Shown one piece after another: positions 1-7,083 of a stretch of DNA of 64,000 bases. A program made the translations under genes and the position numbers. The stretch is from DASUBV01 sp036510065 (GTDB lineage Bacteria > Actinomycetota > Actinomycetes > Streptosporangiales > Streptosporangiaceae). The notes beneath the pieces are model-generated. The model was not told the DNA's origin and ran no database searches. It was given only the letters and a program-made list of their open reading frames with translations. The stretch lies in contig DATCEO010000129.1 in the NCBI GenBank assembly GCA_036510065.1, forward strand, positions 62,001 through 126,000, read 5' to 3'. Every line of letters starts with the position of its first letter. Position 1 is the stretch's first letter.

Positions 1-40
1 CTACTTTGGGGGTCGAGGTGGCCTCGGTGCTGCTCGTCAT
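1..40 (-). CDS. rpsA: 30S ribosomal protein S1, N-terminal fragment (runs off the left edge)
   Basis: The minus strand from 40 reads ATG and then 12 more codons, giving MTSSTEATSTPKV, before the window ends. This resembles the unstructured N-terminus of actinobacterial ribosomal protein S1, which comes just before the first S1 domain. The position directly downstream of polA is also the usual actinobacterial place for rpsA. No S1 domain is visible, so the call rests on 13 residues plus gene order. The protein would bind mRNA on the 30S subunit during translation initiation. A good promoter lies about 190 bases upstream. Confidence 0.6.
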   Translation of the reverse strand, partial: MTSSTEATSTPKV

Positions 41-224
41 GTGTTGGTGGACTCCGGATGCGGACAGGATTGGGTGGGCGTGCGCCATGGATCAGGCGCC
101 CGACGCGACAGGCCAAGGGTTGAGACTTGACTCGCCTGGCCAGCACCGACGGTGACAGTCCAGACGCGACCGTCCCTCAGGCTGCCCGGCCATGGCGGAC
201 GGCAGAGCACACAACGCAGCGTTC

Positions 225-253
225 AGCATATGAGAGCCCGGCGCAGGGGTCAA
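225..253 (-). promoter_or_regulatory. Sigma-70-type promoter of rpsA
   Basis: On the minus strand, TTGACC (253-248) is followed after 17 bases by TATGCT (230-225), a near-consensus housekeeping promoter. It lies in the gap between the polA stop and the rpsA start and implies an rpsA leader of about 180 bases. Nothing else recognisable is present in 41-297. Confidence 0.65.
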
Positions 254-297
254 TCTAGGGTGCCCTCAGCAGGGAGGATCAGGACCAGAGCGGGACC

Positions 298-3066
298 CTA
301 GTGCGCCGCCTCGGCCCAGCTGCGGCCGGTCCCCATGGAGATCTCCAGCGGCACCGACAGCCCGGACGCGCTGCCCATGGCCGCGGCGACGATCTCCCGC
401 AGCTGGTCCAGCTCACCGGGCGCTACCTCGAACAGCAGCTCATCGTGGACCTGCAGGAGCATCCGCGACCGCAGCCCGGCGGCGGCGATCTCGCGGCGGG
501 TGGCCAGCATGGCGACCTTGATGATGTCGGCCGCCGAGCCCTGGATGGGGGCGTTCAGCGCCATCCGCTCGGCCATCTCCCGGCGCTGGCGGTTGTCGGA
601 GGTCAGGTCCGGCAGGTAGCGGCGGCGGCCGAGGATCGTCTGGGTGTAGCCGTTCGTCCGGGCCCGCGCCACCACCTCCTGGAGGTACTCCCGGACCCCG
701 CCGAACTGCTCGAAGTACTCCTCCATGTAGGTGCGGGCCTCGTCCGCCGGCACGTGCAGCTGCTGCGACAGGCCGTACACCGACAGGCCGTAGGCCAGGC
801 CGTAGTTCATGGCCTTGATCCGGCTGCGCAGCTCGGGGGTGACATGCTCCGGCTCGACGCCGAACACGCTGCCGGCCGTGGCCGCGTGGAAGTCGTGCCC
901 GGACCCGAACGCGGCGGCCAGGGCCGCGTCCTCCGACAGGTGCGCCATGATCCGCAGCTCGATCTGGCTGTAGTCGGCGGTCAGCAGGCACTCGTAACCC
1001 TCGCCGACGATGAAGCCCTGCCGGATCCGGCGGCCCTCCTCGGTGCGGATCGGGATGTTCTGCAGGTTCGGATCCGTGGAAGACAGCCGCCCGGTCGCCG
1101 CGATCATCTGGTTGTAGGTGGTGTGGATGCGGCCGTCCACCCCGGCCATCGGGATCAGCGAGTCCACGATGCTCTTGAGCTTGGAGACGTCCCGGTGCCG
1201 CAGCAGGTTGACCAGCACCTGCTGCGCGTCGGGGTTGTCGGTCTGCGCGAGCAGGCTGGTCAGCGCCTCGGAGTCGGTGGTGTACCCGGTCTTGATGCGC
1301 TTGGTCTTGGGCAGGCCCAGCTCGGTGAACAGCACCTCCTGCAGCTGCTTGGGCGAGCCGAGGTTGAACTCGTGCCCGACGATGGCGTAGGCCGCCTGCT
1401 CGGCCGCCTTGACCTCGCCGCCGAACTCGGCCGACATGCCGGCGAAGTGATCCACGTCCGCGGCAATGCCGTACTGCTCCATCTCGGCCAGCACGCTGAC
1501 CAGCGGCAGCTCCACCTCGGCCAGCAGCTCGGTCGCACCGCGGCTGGCCAGGTCGGCGTCCAGCGCGTCGGCGAGCTCGGCGGTGGCGACGGCCCTGGCG
1601 GCCAGCGCGTTCACCGCCTCGGCCGGGTCCGGCATGTCGAGCGTGAGCTGCCCCGACGTCGCGCTGGCGTCCCGCAGCTCGCGGTTCAGGTAGCGCAGGG
1701 AGAGATCGGCCAGGTCGAACGAGCGCTGGCCGGGCAGGGCCAGGTAGGCCGCCAGCGCGGTGTCGCTGGTCAGGGTGGCCAGGGTCAGGCCGTGCGCCGC
1801 CAGGGCGTGAATCGGCCCCTTCGCGTCGTGCAGCGCCTTGGGCTGGTCGGGGTCCGCCAGCCACTCCCCCAGCGCCTGGTCGTCTTCCTGGGTCAGCGCC
1901 GCCGGGTCGAGGTAGGCGGATGACCCGTCGGGCGCCGCGATGGCCAGGCCCGTCAGGCTGCCGGTCCCCCGTCCCCAGCTGCCCGTGACGGCCAGCCCGG
2001 ACCGCCCGGCGGCGCGGGCGTGCTCATGTAGCCACGCGGCGACCTCGCCGGGTCCGGGCACCACGGCGACGACGTCGAACGCGTCCGCGCTGGCCGCGGT
2101 GTCCCCGGCCGATCCCGGGCCCTCAACCAGGCCGTTGGGGAGCTGGGAGTAGAGCCGGTCGCGCAGCACCCGGAATTGCAGGGTGTCGAAAAGCTGGTGG
2201 ATCTTCTCCCGGTCCCAGGGCACCGGGCGCAGCTCACGGGGACTGGCGCCCACCGGCACGTCCCGGGCCAGCTCGGTGAGCTGCCGGTTGAGCAGCACGG
2301 CGGCCAGATGCTCGCGCAGCTTGTCGCCGACCTTGCCCTTGACCTCGCCGACCCGGTCCACCAGCTGGGCCAGCGAGCCGAACTCCGTGATCCACCGGGC
2401 GGCCGTCTTCTCCCCCACGCCCGGGATGCTCGGCAGGTTGTCGCTGGGATCGCCGCGCAGCGCCGCGAAGTCCGGGTACTGCGCCGGGGTCAGGCCGTAC
2501 TTCTCGTTCAGCTCCTCCGGCGTGAACCGGACCATCTCGCTGACGCCGCGCCCGGTCTTGAGCACCGTCACGTGGTCGCTGATGAGCTGGAACGCGTCCC
2601 GGTCGCCCGTGACGATGAGCGCATCCATCCCCTCGGACTCGGCCTGGATGGCCAGGGTCGCGATGATGTCGTCGGCCTCGTAGCCGGGCAGCGACAGGTG
2701 CGCCACGCCGAGCGCGTCGAGCACCTCGATGATCAGGCTGAGCTGGCTGCGGAAGTCGGCCGGGGTCTCCCGGCGGCCCGCCTTGTAGTCGACGTACTGC
2801 TCATGCCGGAATGTCGGCTCGCTGCGGTCGAAGGCAACGCCCACGTGCGTGGGCCGCTCGTCGGTCACCACCTTGATGAGCATCGAGGTGAAGCCGTAGA
2901 CGGCATTGGTCGGCTGGCCGGTCGTGGTGGAGAAGTTCTCCGGCGGCAGGGCGAAGAAGGCCCGGTAGGCAAGCGAGTGGCCGTCCAGGAGCAGCAGCAG
3001 GTCGCGGTCCCGGGCCGCGGGCGCGGCCTGCTTGCGTACTGACGGGGAGGTTGCCTTGGTCGCCAC
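298..3066 (-). CDS. polA: DNA polymerase I
   Basis: This 922-residue protein fills gaps and processes Okazaki fragments and repair patches. The N-terminal 5'-nuclease domain (about residues 20-315) has GDRDAFQL and the GVGEKTA helix-hairpin-helix. A middle region with the 3'-5' exonuclease fold lacks an obvious acidic exonuclease motif, as in other actinobacterial Pol I. The C-terminal polymerase domain shows motif A DYSQIELR (about 695), an O-helix stretch RSRIKAMNYGLAYG and motif C QVHDELLFE. Length is normal for the family. The start is GTG at 3066 (VATKATSP). rpsA follows in the same direction, and the epimerase gene lies upstream. Confidence 0.97.
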   Translation of the reverse strand: MATKATSPSVRKQAAPAARDRDLLLLLDGHSLAYRAFFALPPENFSTTTGQPTNAVYGFTSMLIKVVTDERPTHVGVAFDRSEPTFRHEQYVDYKAGRRETPADFRSQLSLIIEVLDALGVAHLSLPGYEADDIIATLAIQAESEGMDALIVTGDRDAFQLISDHVTVLKTGRGVSEMVRFTPEELNEKYGLTPAQYPDFAALRGDPSDNLPSIPGVGEKTAARWITEFGSLAQLVDRVGEVKGKVGDKLREHLAAVLLNRQLTELARDVPVGASPRELRPVPWDREKIHQLFDTLQFRVLRDRLYSQLPNGLVEGPGSAGDTAASADAFDVVAVVPGPGEVAAWLHEHARAAGRSGLAVTGSWGRGTGSLTGLAIAAPDGSSAYLDPAALTQEDDQALGEWLADPDQPKALHDAKGPIHALAAHGLTLATLTSDTALAAYLALPGQRSFDLADLSLRYLNRELRDASATSGQLTLDMPDPAEAVNALAARAVATAELADALDADLASRGATELLAEVELPLVSVLAEMEQYGIAADVDHFAGMSAEFGGEVKAAEQAAYAIVGHEFNLGSPKQLQEVLFTELGLPKTKRIKTGYTTDSEALTSLLAQTDNPDAQQVLVNLLRHRDVSKLKSIVDSLIPMAGVDGRIHTTYNQMIAATGRLSSTDPNLQNIPIRTEEGRRIRQGFIVGEGYECLLTADYSQIELRIMAHLSEDAALAAAFGSGHDFHAATAGSVFGVEPEHVTPELRSRIKAMNYGLAYGLSVYGLSQQLHVPADEARTYMEEYFEQFGGVREYLQEVVARARTNGYTQTILGRRRYLPDLTSDNRQRREMAERMALNAPIQGSAADIIKVAMLATRREIAAAGLRSRMLLQVHDELLFEVAPGELDQLREIVAAAMGSASGLSVPLEISMGTGRSWAEAAH

Positions 3067-3145
3067 GCAGCGAGTCTAGTAGGCGCCTGCGACATCGGGG
3101 CAGCTGATCACGGCCGCGTGCGAGGCCCCGGAACCGCCGCCGCCA

Positions 3146-3196
3146 AGGCCCGGCCGGCGGGCCGGCCCGGGGCTAGCGGGCCGGCCCGGGCTAGCC
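3146..3196. terminator. GC-rich inverted repeats, possible terminator
   Basis: Between the epimerase stop and the polA start there are nested GGCC/GGCCGG inverted repeats (GGCCCGG, CCGGGCC) and two copies of a CTAGC-containing block. They could form a strong hairpin ending the epimerase transcript. There is no T-run, so the call is tentative. Confidence 0.3.
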
Positions 3197-3209
3197 GGGA
3201 CTTACCTCG

Positions 3210-4484
3210 TTACCGGGAGAACTGGAAAACCGTACTGGAGTTGAACACCTGGCCAGGCTTCAGCTCTGTGCTCGGGAAGTTCGGCTGGTTGGGCGAGTTG
3301 GGGAAGTGCTGGGTCTCGAAGGTGTACCCGGCGGACTGGCGGTAGATGTGGCCGCTGATGCCCACGAGGGTGCCGGTCAGGAAGTTGCCCGAGTAGAACT
3401 GCACGCCGGGCTCGTCGGTCCAGACGGTCAGCTTGCGGCCGCTGGCCGGGTCCCAGGCGCGGGCGGCGAGCCGCAGCCCGCCGTTGGTCGGGCCGGTCTT
3501 GTTGAGCACCCAGTTGTGGTCATAGCCCTGGGCGATCAGCAGTTGCTGGTTGTCCTCGTTGATCCGCGAGCCGATGGTGTGCGGCGCCCGGAAGTCGAAC
3601 GGGGTCCCGGCGACCGGGGCGATGACTCCGGTGGGGATCTGCGTGGTGTCGGTGGGCGTGTAGGAGGCGGCGTTGATCTGGACCTTCTGGTTGTAGGTCG
3701 CACCCGAGGCCTCACCGGCCAGGTTGAAGTAGCTGTGGTTGGTGAGGTTCAGGACCGTGTCCTTGGTGGTGGTCGCGCGGTAGTGGATCCGCAACTGGCC
3801 GGCGTTATTGAGAGTGAAGGTGACGTACACGGTGAGCTGGCCGGGGTATCCGGTGCAGCTGCAGCCGACGTTGGCGCCGTCGTCACCGTTGGGGCTGACG
3901 AGCTTGAGCCGCACGCCCGCCGCGCCGGCCGGGTAGACCTGCTCGCTGGCCCAGACGTGGTTGCCGAAGCCCACGAGGCCGCCGTGCAGGCTGTTCACGC
4001 CGTTGTTAATCGGCAGCGTGTAGGTGTGCCCGTCCAGCTTGAAGGTGCCCTTGGCAATCCGGTTGCCGAACCGGCCGATCGTCTCGCCGAAGTAGGGACC
4101 GCCGTTGGCCGTGACCGGCGGGCTGTCCTTGGTGACGTAGTCGCTCAGGGTCCTGAAGCCCAGAACGACGTCGGCCTCCCGCCCGTAGCGGCCGGGCGTC
4201 TGGATGGACTGGATGATGCCGCCGTAGGTCAGGACCTTGACCCGGGTGCCGGTGCAGTTGGCCAGCGTGTACCGGTAGACCGGCAGCTTCTTGCCCGCGT
4301 AGAGGTCAAACGCCTTGCCGAAGGGCTGCCGCGACACGCTCGGGCTGCAGTCGGGGGCCTTGGGCGCGACCCTGGCGGCCGACGCCTGGCCGAGCCCCAG
4401 CGACGCCGCTAGCCCGAATGTGAGAATGCCGGCTGCGCCAGCCCGCGCGGCCCAGTGAGCCGTGCTCGACCTGAGGTTGATCAT
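3210..4484 (-). CDS. galM: Secreted aldose 1-epimerase (mutarotase)
   Basis: The protein (424 residues) interconverts alpha and beta anomers of aldoses such as galactose. Family marks are FGNRIAKGTF, the His-bearing NHSYFNLAGE (general acid side) and a late YTFETQHFPNSPN carrying the catalytic Glu. The first about 40 residues form a Sec-type signal peptide: Arg-containing start, hydrophobic core and an AlaSerAla cleavage site. The enzyme therefore probably acts outside the membrane, unlike the cytoplasmic GalM of E. coli. I chose ATG at 4484 because GGAGG lies five bases upstream; an in-frame ATG at 4535 has no such site. A LacI-type palindrome lies about 60 bases upstream, which suggests sugar-dependent repression. 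Confidence 0.9.
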   Translation of the reverse strand: MINLRSSTAHWAARAGAAGILTFGLAASLGLGQASAARVAPKAPDCSPSVSRQPFGKAFDLYAGKKLPVYRYTLANCTGTRVKVLTYGGIIQSIQTPGRYGREADVVLGFRTLSDYVTKDSPPVTANGGPYFGETIGRFGNRIAKGTFKLDGHTYTLPINNGVNSLHGGLVGFGNHVWASEQVYPAGAAGVRLKLVSPNGDDGANVGCSCTGYPGQLTVYVTFTLNNAGQLRIHYRATTTKDTVLNLTNHSYFNLAGEASGATYNQKVQINAASYTPTDTTQIPTGVIAPVAGTPFDFRAPHTIGSRINEDNQQLLIAQGYDHNWVLNKTGPTNGGLRLAARAWDPASGRKLTVWTDEPGVQFYSGNFLTGTLVGISGHIYRQSAGYTFETQHFPNSPNQPNFPSTELKPGQVFNSSTVFQFSR

Positions 4485-4543
4485 GAAGCCTCCTGCCGTT
4501 CGAGGTGCCCCGATCGCCATCAACCGGGGACTCACTCGGCAAA

Positions 4544-4559
4544 TTGTTTACGCTAACAA
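4544..4559. promoter_or_regulatory. LacI/GalR-type operator upstream of the epimerase gene
   Basis: TTGTTTACGCTAACAA is an inverted repeat with five-base arms (TTGTT/AACAA) around a central CG. That is the layout of LacI-family operators such as TGTTAGCGCTAACA. It lies about 60 bases upstream of the epimerase start, within its likely promoter. No regulator gene is adjacent, so the repressor would act from elsewhere. The rest of the 4485-4759 gap shows no gene. Confidence 0.45.
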
Positions 4560-4759
4560 GGGATAAGTCACCCTCTTACGCCAAAAAGACACCAAAGTCG
4601 TGAGAGTTGCGTCTGGTGTTGGTGTTGCGAAAGTGGAAAAACTAACGACACTACCTAATTGCCCGTTTTGCGGCTTTCGGGCGCCCGCCGGGGCTTGCGC
4701 CGGGCTGCGGGCCTCCGGGGGCGGGCCGACGTCTAAGCTGCCTCGCGGAGGTGGGCCAG

Positions 4760-5320
4760 GTGGACCAGGAACAGGACGGCGGCACGGCCAGCCCGGCTGA
4801 CGCCGGGCAGGCGGCGGGCCACGCGGCCGCCGAGCACGAGCGGCGCATCCGGGCGGCGTTTGAGCAGGCCGCCGACGACACGCTGATCGGCCGGATGGGC
4901 ATCAAGATCGTCGAGGCTTCCGCGCGGCGGGCCGTCGCCACCATGCCCGTGGCCGGCAACACCCAGCCGTACGGCCTGCTGCACGGCGGCGCCTCGTGCG
5001 TGCTGGCCGAGACGCTCGGATCGGTCGCCTCCGCCTTGCACGCCGGCCCGGACCGGATCACGGTCGGAATCGAGATCAACGCGACGCATCATCGCGCCGT
5101 GGCGGCAGGCCTGGTCACGGCAGTGGCGACCATGGTCCACGGCGGCAACACGCTGACCACCTACGAGATCGTCATAACCGACGATCGGGGCAGGCGGGTC
5201 TGCACGGCCCGGCTGAGCTGCCTGCTCCGGGACCTGGTCCCGGCCCTGGGAACCAGCGCCGGGAACGCCGTCGGGACGGCCGACGCCGGCGCGTCGCGGT
5301 CCCCGTCAGGGGACGTTTAG
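4760..5320 (+). CDS. PaaI-family hotdog-fold thioesterase
   Basis: The protein has about 186 residues. Its core, from IGRMGIKIVEAS to the C-terminus, is a single hotdog domain. The motif YGLLHGGASCVLAETLGS is the HGG...E signature of PaaI/YbgC-type acyl-CoA thioesterases, with Asn/His and Glu/Asp positions that polarise the thioester. It would hydrolyse aryl- or acyl-CoA in the cytoplasm; the substrate cannot be read. The charged first 35 residues are dispensable-looking. I prefer GTG at 4760 over GTG at 4751 because GGAGG (4747-4751) is eight bases from the former. A PaaI-like gene near polA is common in actinobacteria. The gene converges on pdtaR. Confidence 0.88.
   Translation: MDQEQDGGTASPADAGQAAGHAAAEHERRIRAAFEQAADDTLIGRMGIKIVEASARRAVATMPVAGNTQPYGLLHGGASCVLAETLGSVASALHAGPDRITVGIEINATHHRAVAAGLVTAVATMVHGGNTLTTYEIVITDDRGRRVCTARLSCLLRDLVPALGTSAGNAVGTADAGASRSPSGDV
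5299..5318 (+). terminator. Hairpin terminator overlapping the thioesterase stop
   Basis: GTCCCC (5299-5304), loop GTCA, and GGGGAC (5309-5314) form a perfect six-pair stem followed by GTTT. It covers the last codons and the stop of the thioesterase gene. The T-run is short, which is usual in such high-GC DNA. Confidence 0.5.
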
Positions 5321-5767
5321 CCCATACCGGCCGGCGTATCGCCGTGTCTTTGCGCGGTGTGGCTGAGCGTCGCTACCGTTGTGGCGGAGCCCGGTGAGGC
5401 TGAGTAGAGAACGTGCCGGCCCGGGGAAGGCCGACATGGCACCAAAGGTTCACCGGGTTCGTGACCGTCGGTCGCCAGGCGCAGCTATGCGCTGATCGCC
5501 GACGGCAGCAGGCGGCGGGCGCCGGGGCGACTCCGGGGGGTTTGTGCCCCGGCCCCGCCCGCTTGCTGGAAAACCCCAGGGCGCGCGGATCGCAACGGCC
5601 GGCATGCCTGTTTCGTGCCGGGGCGTGGATGTCCCGCTGCTAACACTCCAGGGGTTGTTCAGGAGGGTTACCTACGTGACATCCACGATTGGCCGGCCCG
5701 GTGCGCAGGGCTCGGGTGCAGGGCGCATGGGACTGCCGGGGCTGAGCGCGCCCCGTGGGGCGGGTGG
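5321..5767. other. Convergent intergenic region, no gene seen
   Basis: I see no protein or RNA gene that I recognise. A second strong hairpin, CCGGGG/CCCCGG with loop GGTTTGTG, lies at 5533-5552 and may insulate the two converging genes. At 5663-5678 there is a good ribosome-binding site (AGGAGGG) eight bases before a GTG on the plus strand. The frame it opens runs antisense through pdtaR and looks like a shadow. Confidence 0.4.
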
Positions 5768-6673
5768 TCAGGTGCCGGTGGGGCGGTTAGCACCGGGCCC
5801 GGGCTTCGGGCCGGGGACGGGGCGTCCAGTGGGCGCGGGCTTGGGAGCTGACGCCGACCCGGCGCCGGGTCCCGGCCTGGGGTCGAGCCCGGGCCTCGCG
5901 GCCGGCGGAGGGGCGCCCCCAGCCGGGGCAGCCTTCGTGGCCGGCGCCGCGGCCTTGGCGTCCGGGGACGGCTTGGCGTCCGGGGACGGCTTGGCGTCCG
6001 GCGAGGCTGCCGAGGACCCGGCAGCCGAGGACCCGGCAGCCTTGGTGGCCGCTGCGTCCGTGGCCGCGGCTGTCGAGGCGGCGGCCGCCTCGGCGGCCTG
6101 CTGGCTGGCCGCCAGGACTTCCTCGGCGACCGCGCGCATGGTCATCCGACGGTCCATGGAGGTCTTCTGGATCCAGCGGAAGGCCTCAGCCTCGGTAAAG
6201 CCCTGTTCGGCTTGCAGCAGGCCCTTGGCCCGGTCCAGGAGCTTGCGCACCTCGAGCCGCTCACGGAGGCCGGCCACCTCGGAGTCAAGCGCCGAGATCT
6301 CCTGGAACCGGCTCACGGCGATCTCGATGGCGGGTACCAGGTCAGCCTTGGTGAACGGCTTGATCAGGTAGGCCATGGCCCCGGCGTCGCTGGCCCGCCG
6401 CACCAGGTCGCGCTGGGAGAAGGCGGTCAGGATGACGACCGGGGCAAGGCGCTGGTCGGAGATCTGCTCGGCCGCCGATATGCCATCCAGGCCTGGCATC
6501 TTCACATCCATGATGACCAGGTCAGGACGGAGCCGCTGGGCGAGATCGATGGCTGCCGCGCCGTCACCGACCTCGCCCGCGACTAGGTATCCCTCCTCCT
6601 CCAGCATTTCCTTCAGGTCCAGCCGGATGAGGGCCTCGTCTTCGGCGATTACCACGCTCAGGGACTTGCTCAC
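5768..6673 (-). CDS. pdtaR: ANTAR-domain response regulator (PdtaR type) with Ala/Pro-rich tail
   Basis: The protein has 301 residues. An N-terminal receiver domain shows the acidic pair EDE near residue 11, the phospho-acceptor in DLVIMDVKMPG (about 53), a switch Thr in ILTAFS and the conserved Lys in LIKPF. An ANTAR RNA-binding helix bundle follows (about 135-190: RKLLDRAKGLLQ ... AFRWIQKTSMDRRMTM). Such proteins bind paired hairpins in nascent mRNA and block termination. The last about 100 residues are Ala/Pro/Ser/Lys-rich, absent from the roughly 200-residue homologues, and partly built from an 18-bp repeat. The start is GTG at 6673. No partner histidine kinase (PdtaS) is in view. Confidence 0.92.
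   Translation of the reverse strand: MSKSLSVVIAEDEALIRLDLKEMLEEEGYLVAGEVGDGAAAIDLAQRLRPDLVIMDVKMPGLDGISAAEQISDQRLAPVVILTAFSQRDLVRRASDAGAMAYLIKPFTKADLVPAIEIAVSRFQEISALDSEVAGLRERLEVRKLLDRAKGLLQAEQGFTEAEAFRWIQKTSMDRRMTMRAVAEEVLAASQQAAEAAAASTAAATDAAATKAAGSSAAGSSAASPDAKPSPDAKPSPDAKAAAPATKAAPAGGAPPPAARPGLDPRPGPGAGSASAPKPAPTGRPVPGPKPGPGANRPTGT
5955..6000. repeat. 18-bp in-frame tandem repeat in the pdtaR tail
   Basis: The unit TTGGCGTCCGGGGACGGC occurs at 5955-5972 and 5973-5990 and partly at 5991-6000. On the coding strand it gives repeated Ser-Pro-Asp-Ala-Lys-Pro. Confidence 0.9.
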
Positions 6674-6816
6674 GGGGTGAGATTACCGAAAGCCGGTACG
6701 GTCGCGCTCGGCCGCACTGCCCCGAGGGCCCGCACCGGGCGAATACTGGCGGCCCGGCGGGATATCCGGCCAGGCCAGTGGCCCGGAGGACCGGAATGAC
6801 CCCGAAGGCCGCGCAG

Positions 6817-6874
6817 TCCCGGAAGGCCAGCGCGGCAATCCCGGAAGGCCAGCGCGGCAATCCCGGAAAGCCAG
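6817..6874. repeat. 22-bp tandem repeat upstream of pdtaR
   Basis: The unit TCCCGGAAGGCCAGCGCGGCAA lies at 6817-6838 and 6839-6860, with a 14-base partial copy at 6861-6874. The unit is not a multiple of three and no credible gene covers it. It sits about 150 bases upstream of the pdtaR start, on that gene's promoter side. The rest of 6674-6999 holds nothing recognisable. Confidence 0.85.
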
Positions 6875-6999
6875 ACGGCGAGAGTGACCGCCGCTCGTGA
6901 GCTGGCCTGCGCCAGGGACGCGCGGATCGAGGCGGCTACCGGTAGATTGATCGCGGGGAGACTTCGTGGCACGTTAATGGATCTCTTGTCGTGAAACAT

Positions 7000-7082
7000 G
7001 CCGGGATGGCGGAACGGCAGACGCCGATGCCTCAAAAGCATCTGTCCGAAAGGGCGTGCGGGTTCGAATCCCGCTCCCGGCA
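7000..7082 (+). tRNA. tRNA-Leu (anticodon CAA)
   Basis: The seven-base acceptor stem GCCGGGA pairs with TCCCGGC, and the discriminator base is A. The anticodon arm GATGC-CTCAAAA-GCATC places CAA in the loop, decoding UUG. A long variable arm (TGTCCGAAAGGGCG) identifies a class II tRNA, and the T arm CGGGT-TCGAATC-CCGCT is canonical. CCA is not encoded: CTT follows. The gene stands alone. The stop of the ruined ABC locus begins two bases after it on the other strand. Confidence 0.96.
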
Positions 7083-7083
7083 C

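Noticed and set aside
5676..6371. Plus-strand open frame with a strong AGGAGGG site, antisense to pdtaR
   Set aside because: It overlaps the well-supported pdtaR gene, has no recognisable domain, and its composition mirrors the GC-rich opposite strand. Only the ribosome-like site is notable.
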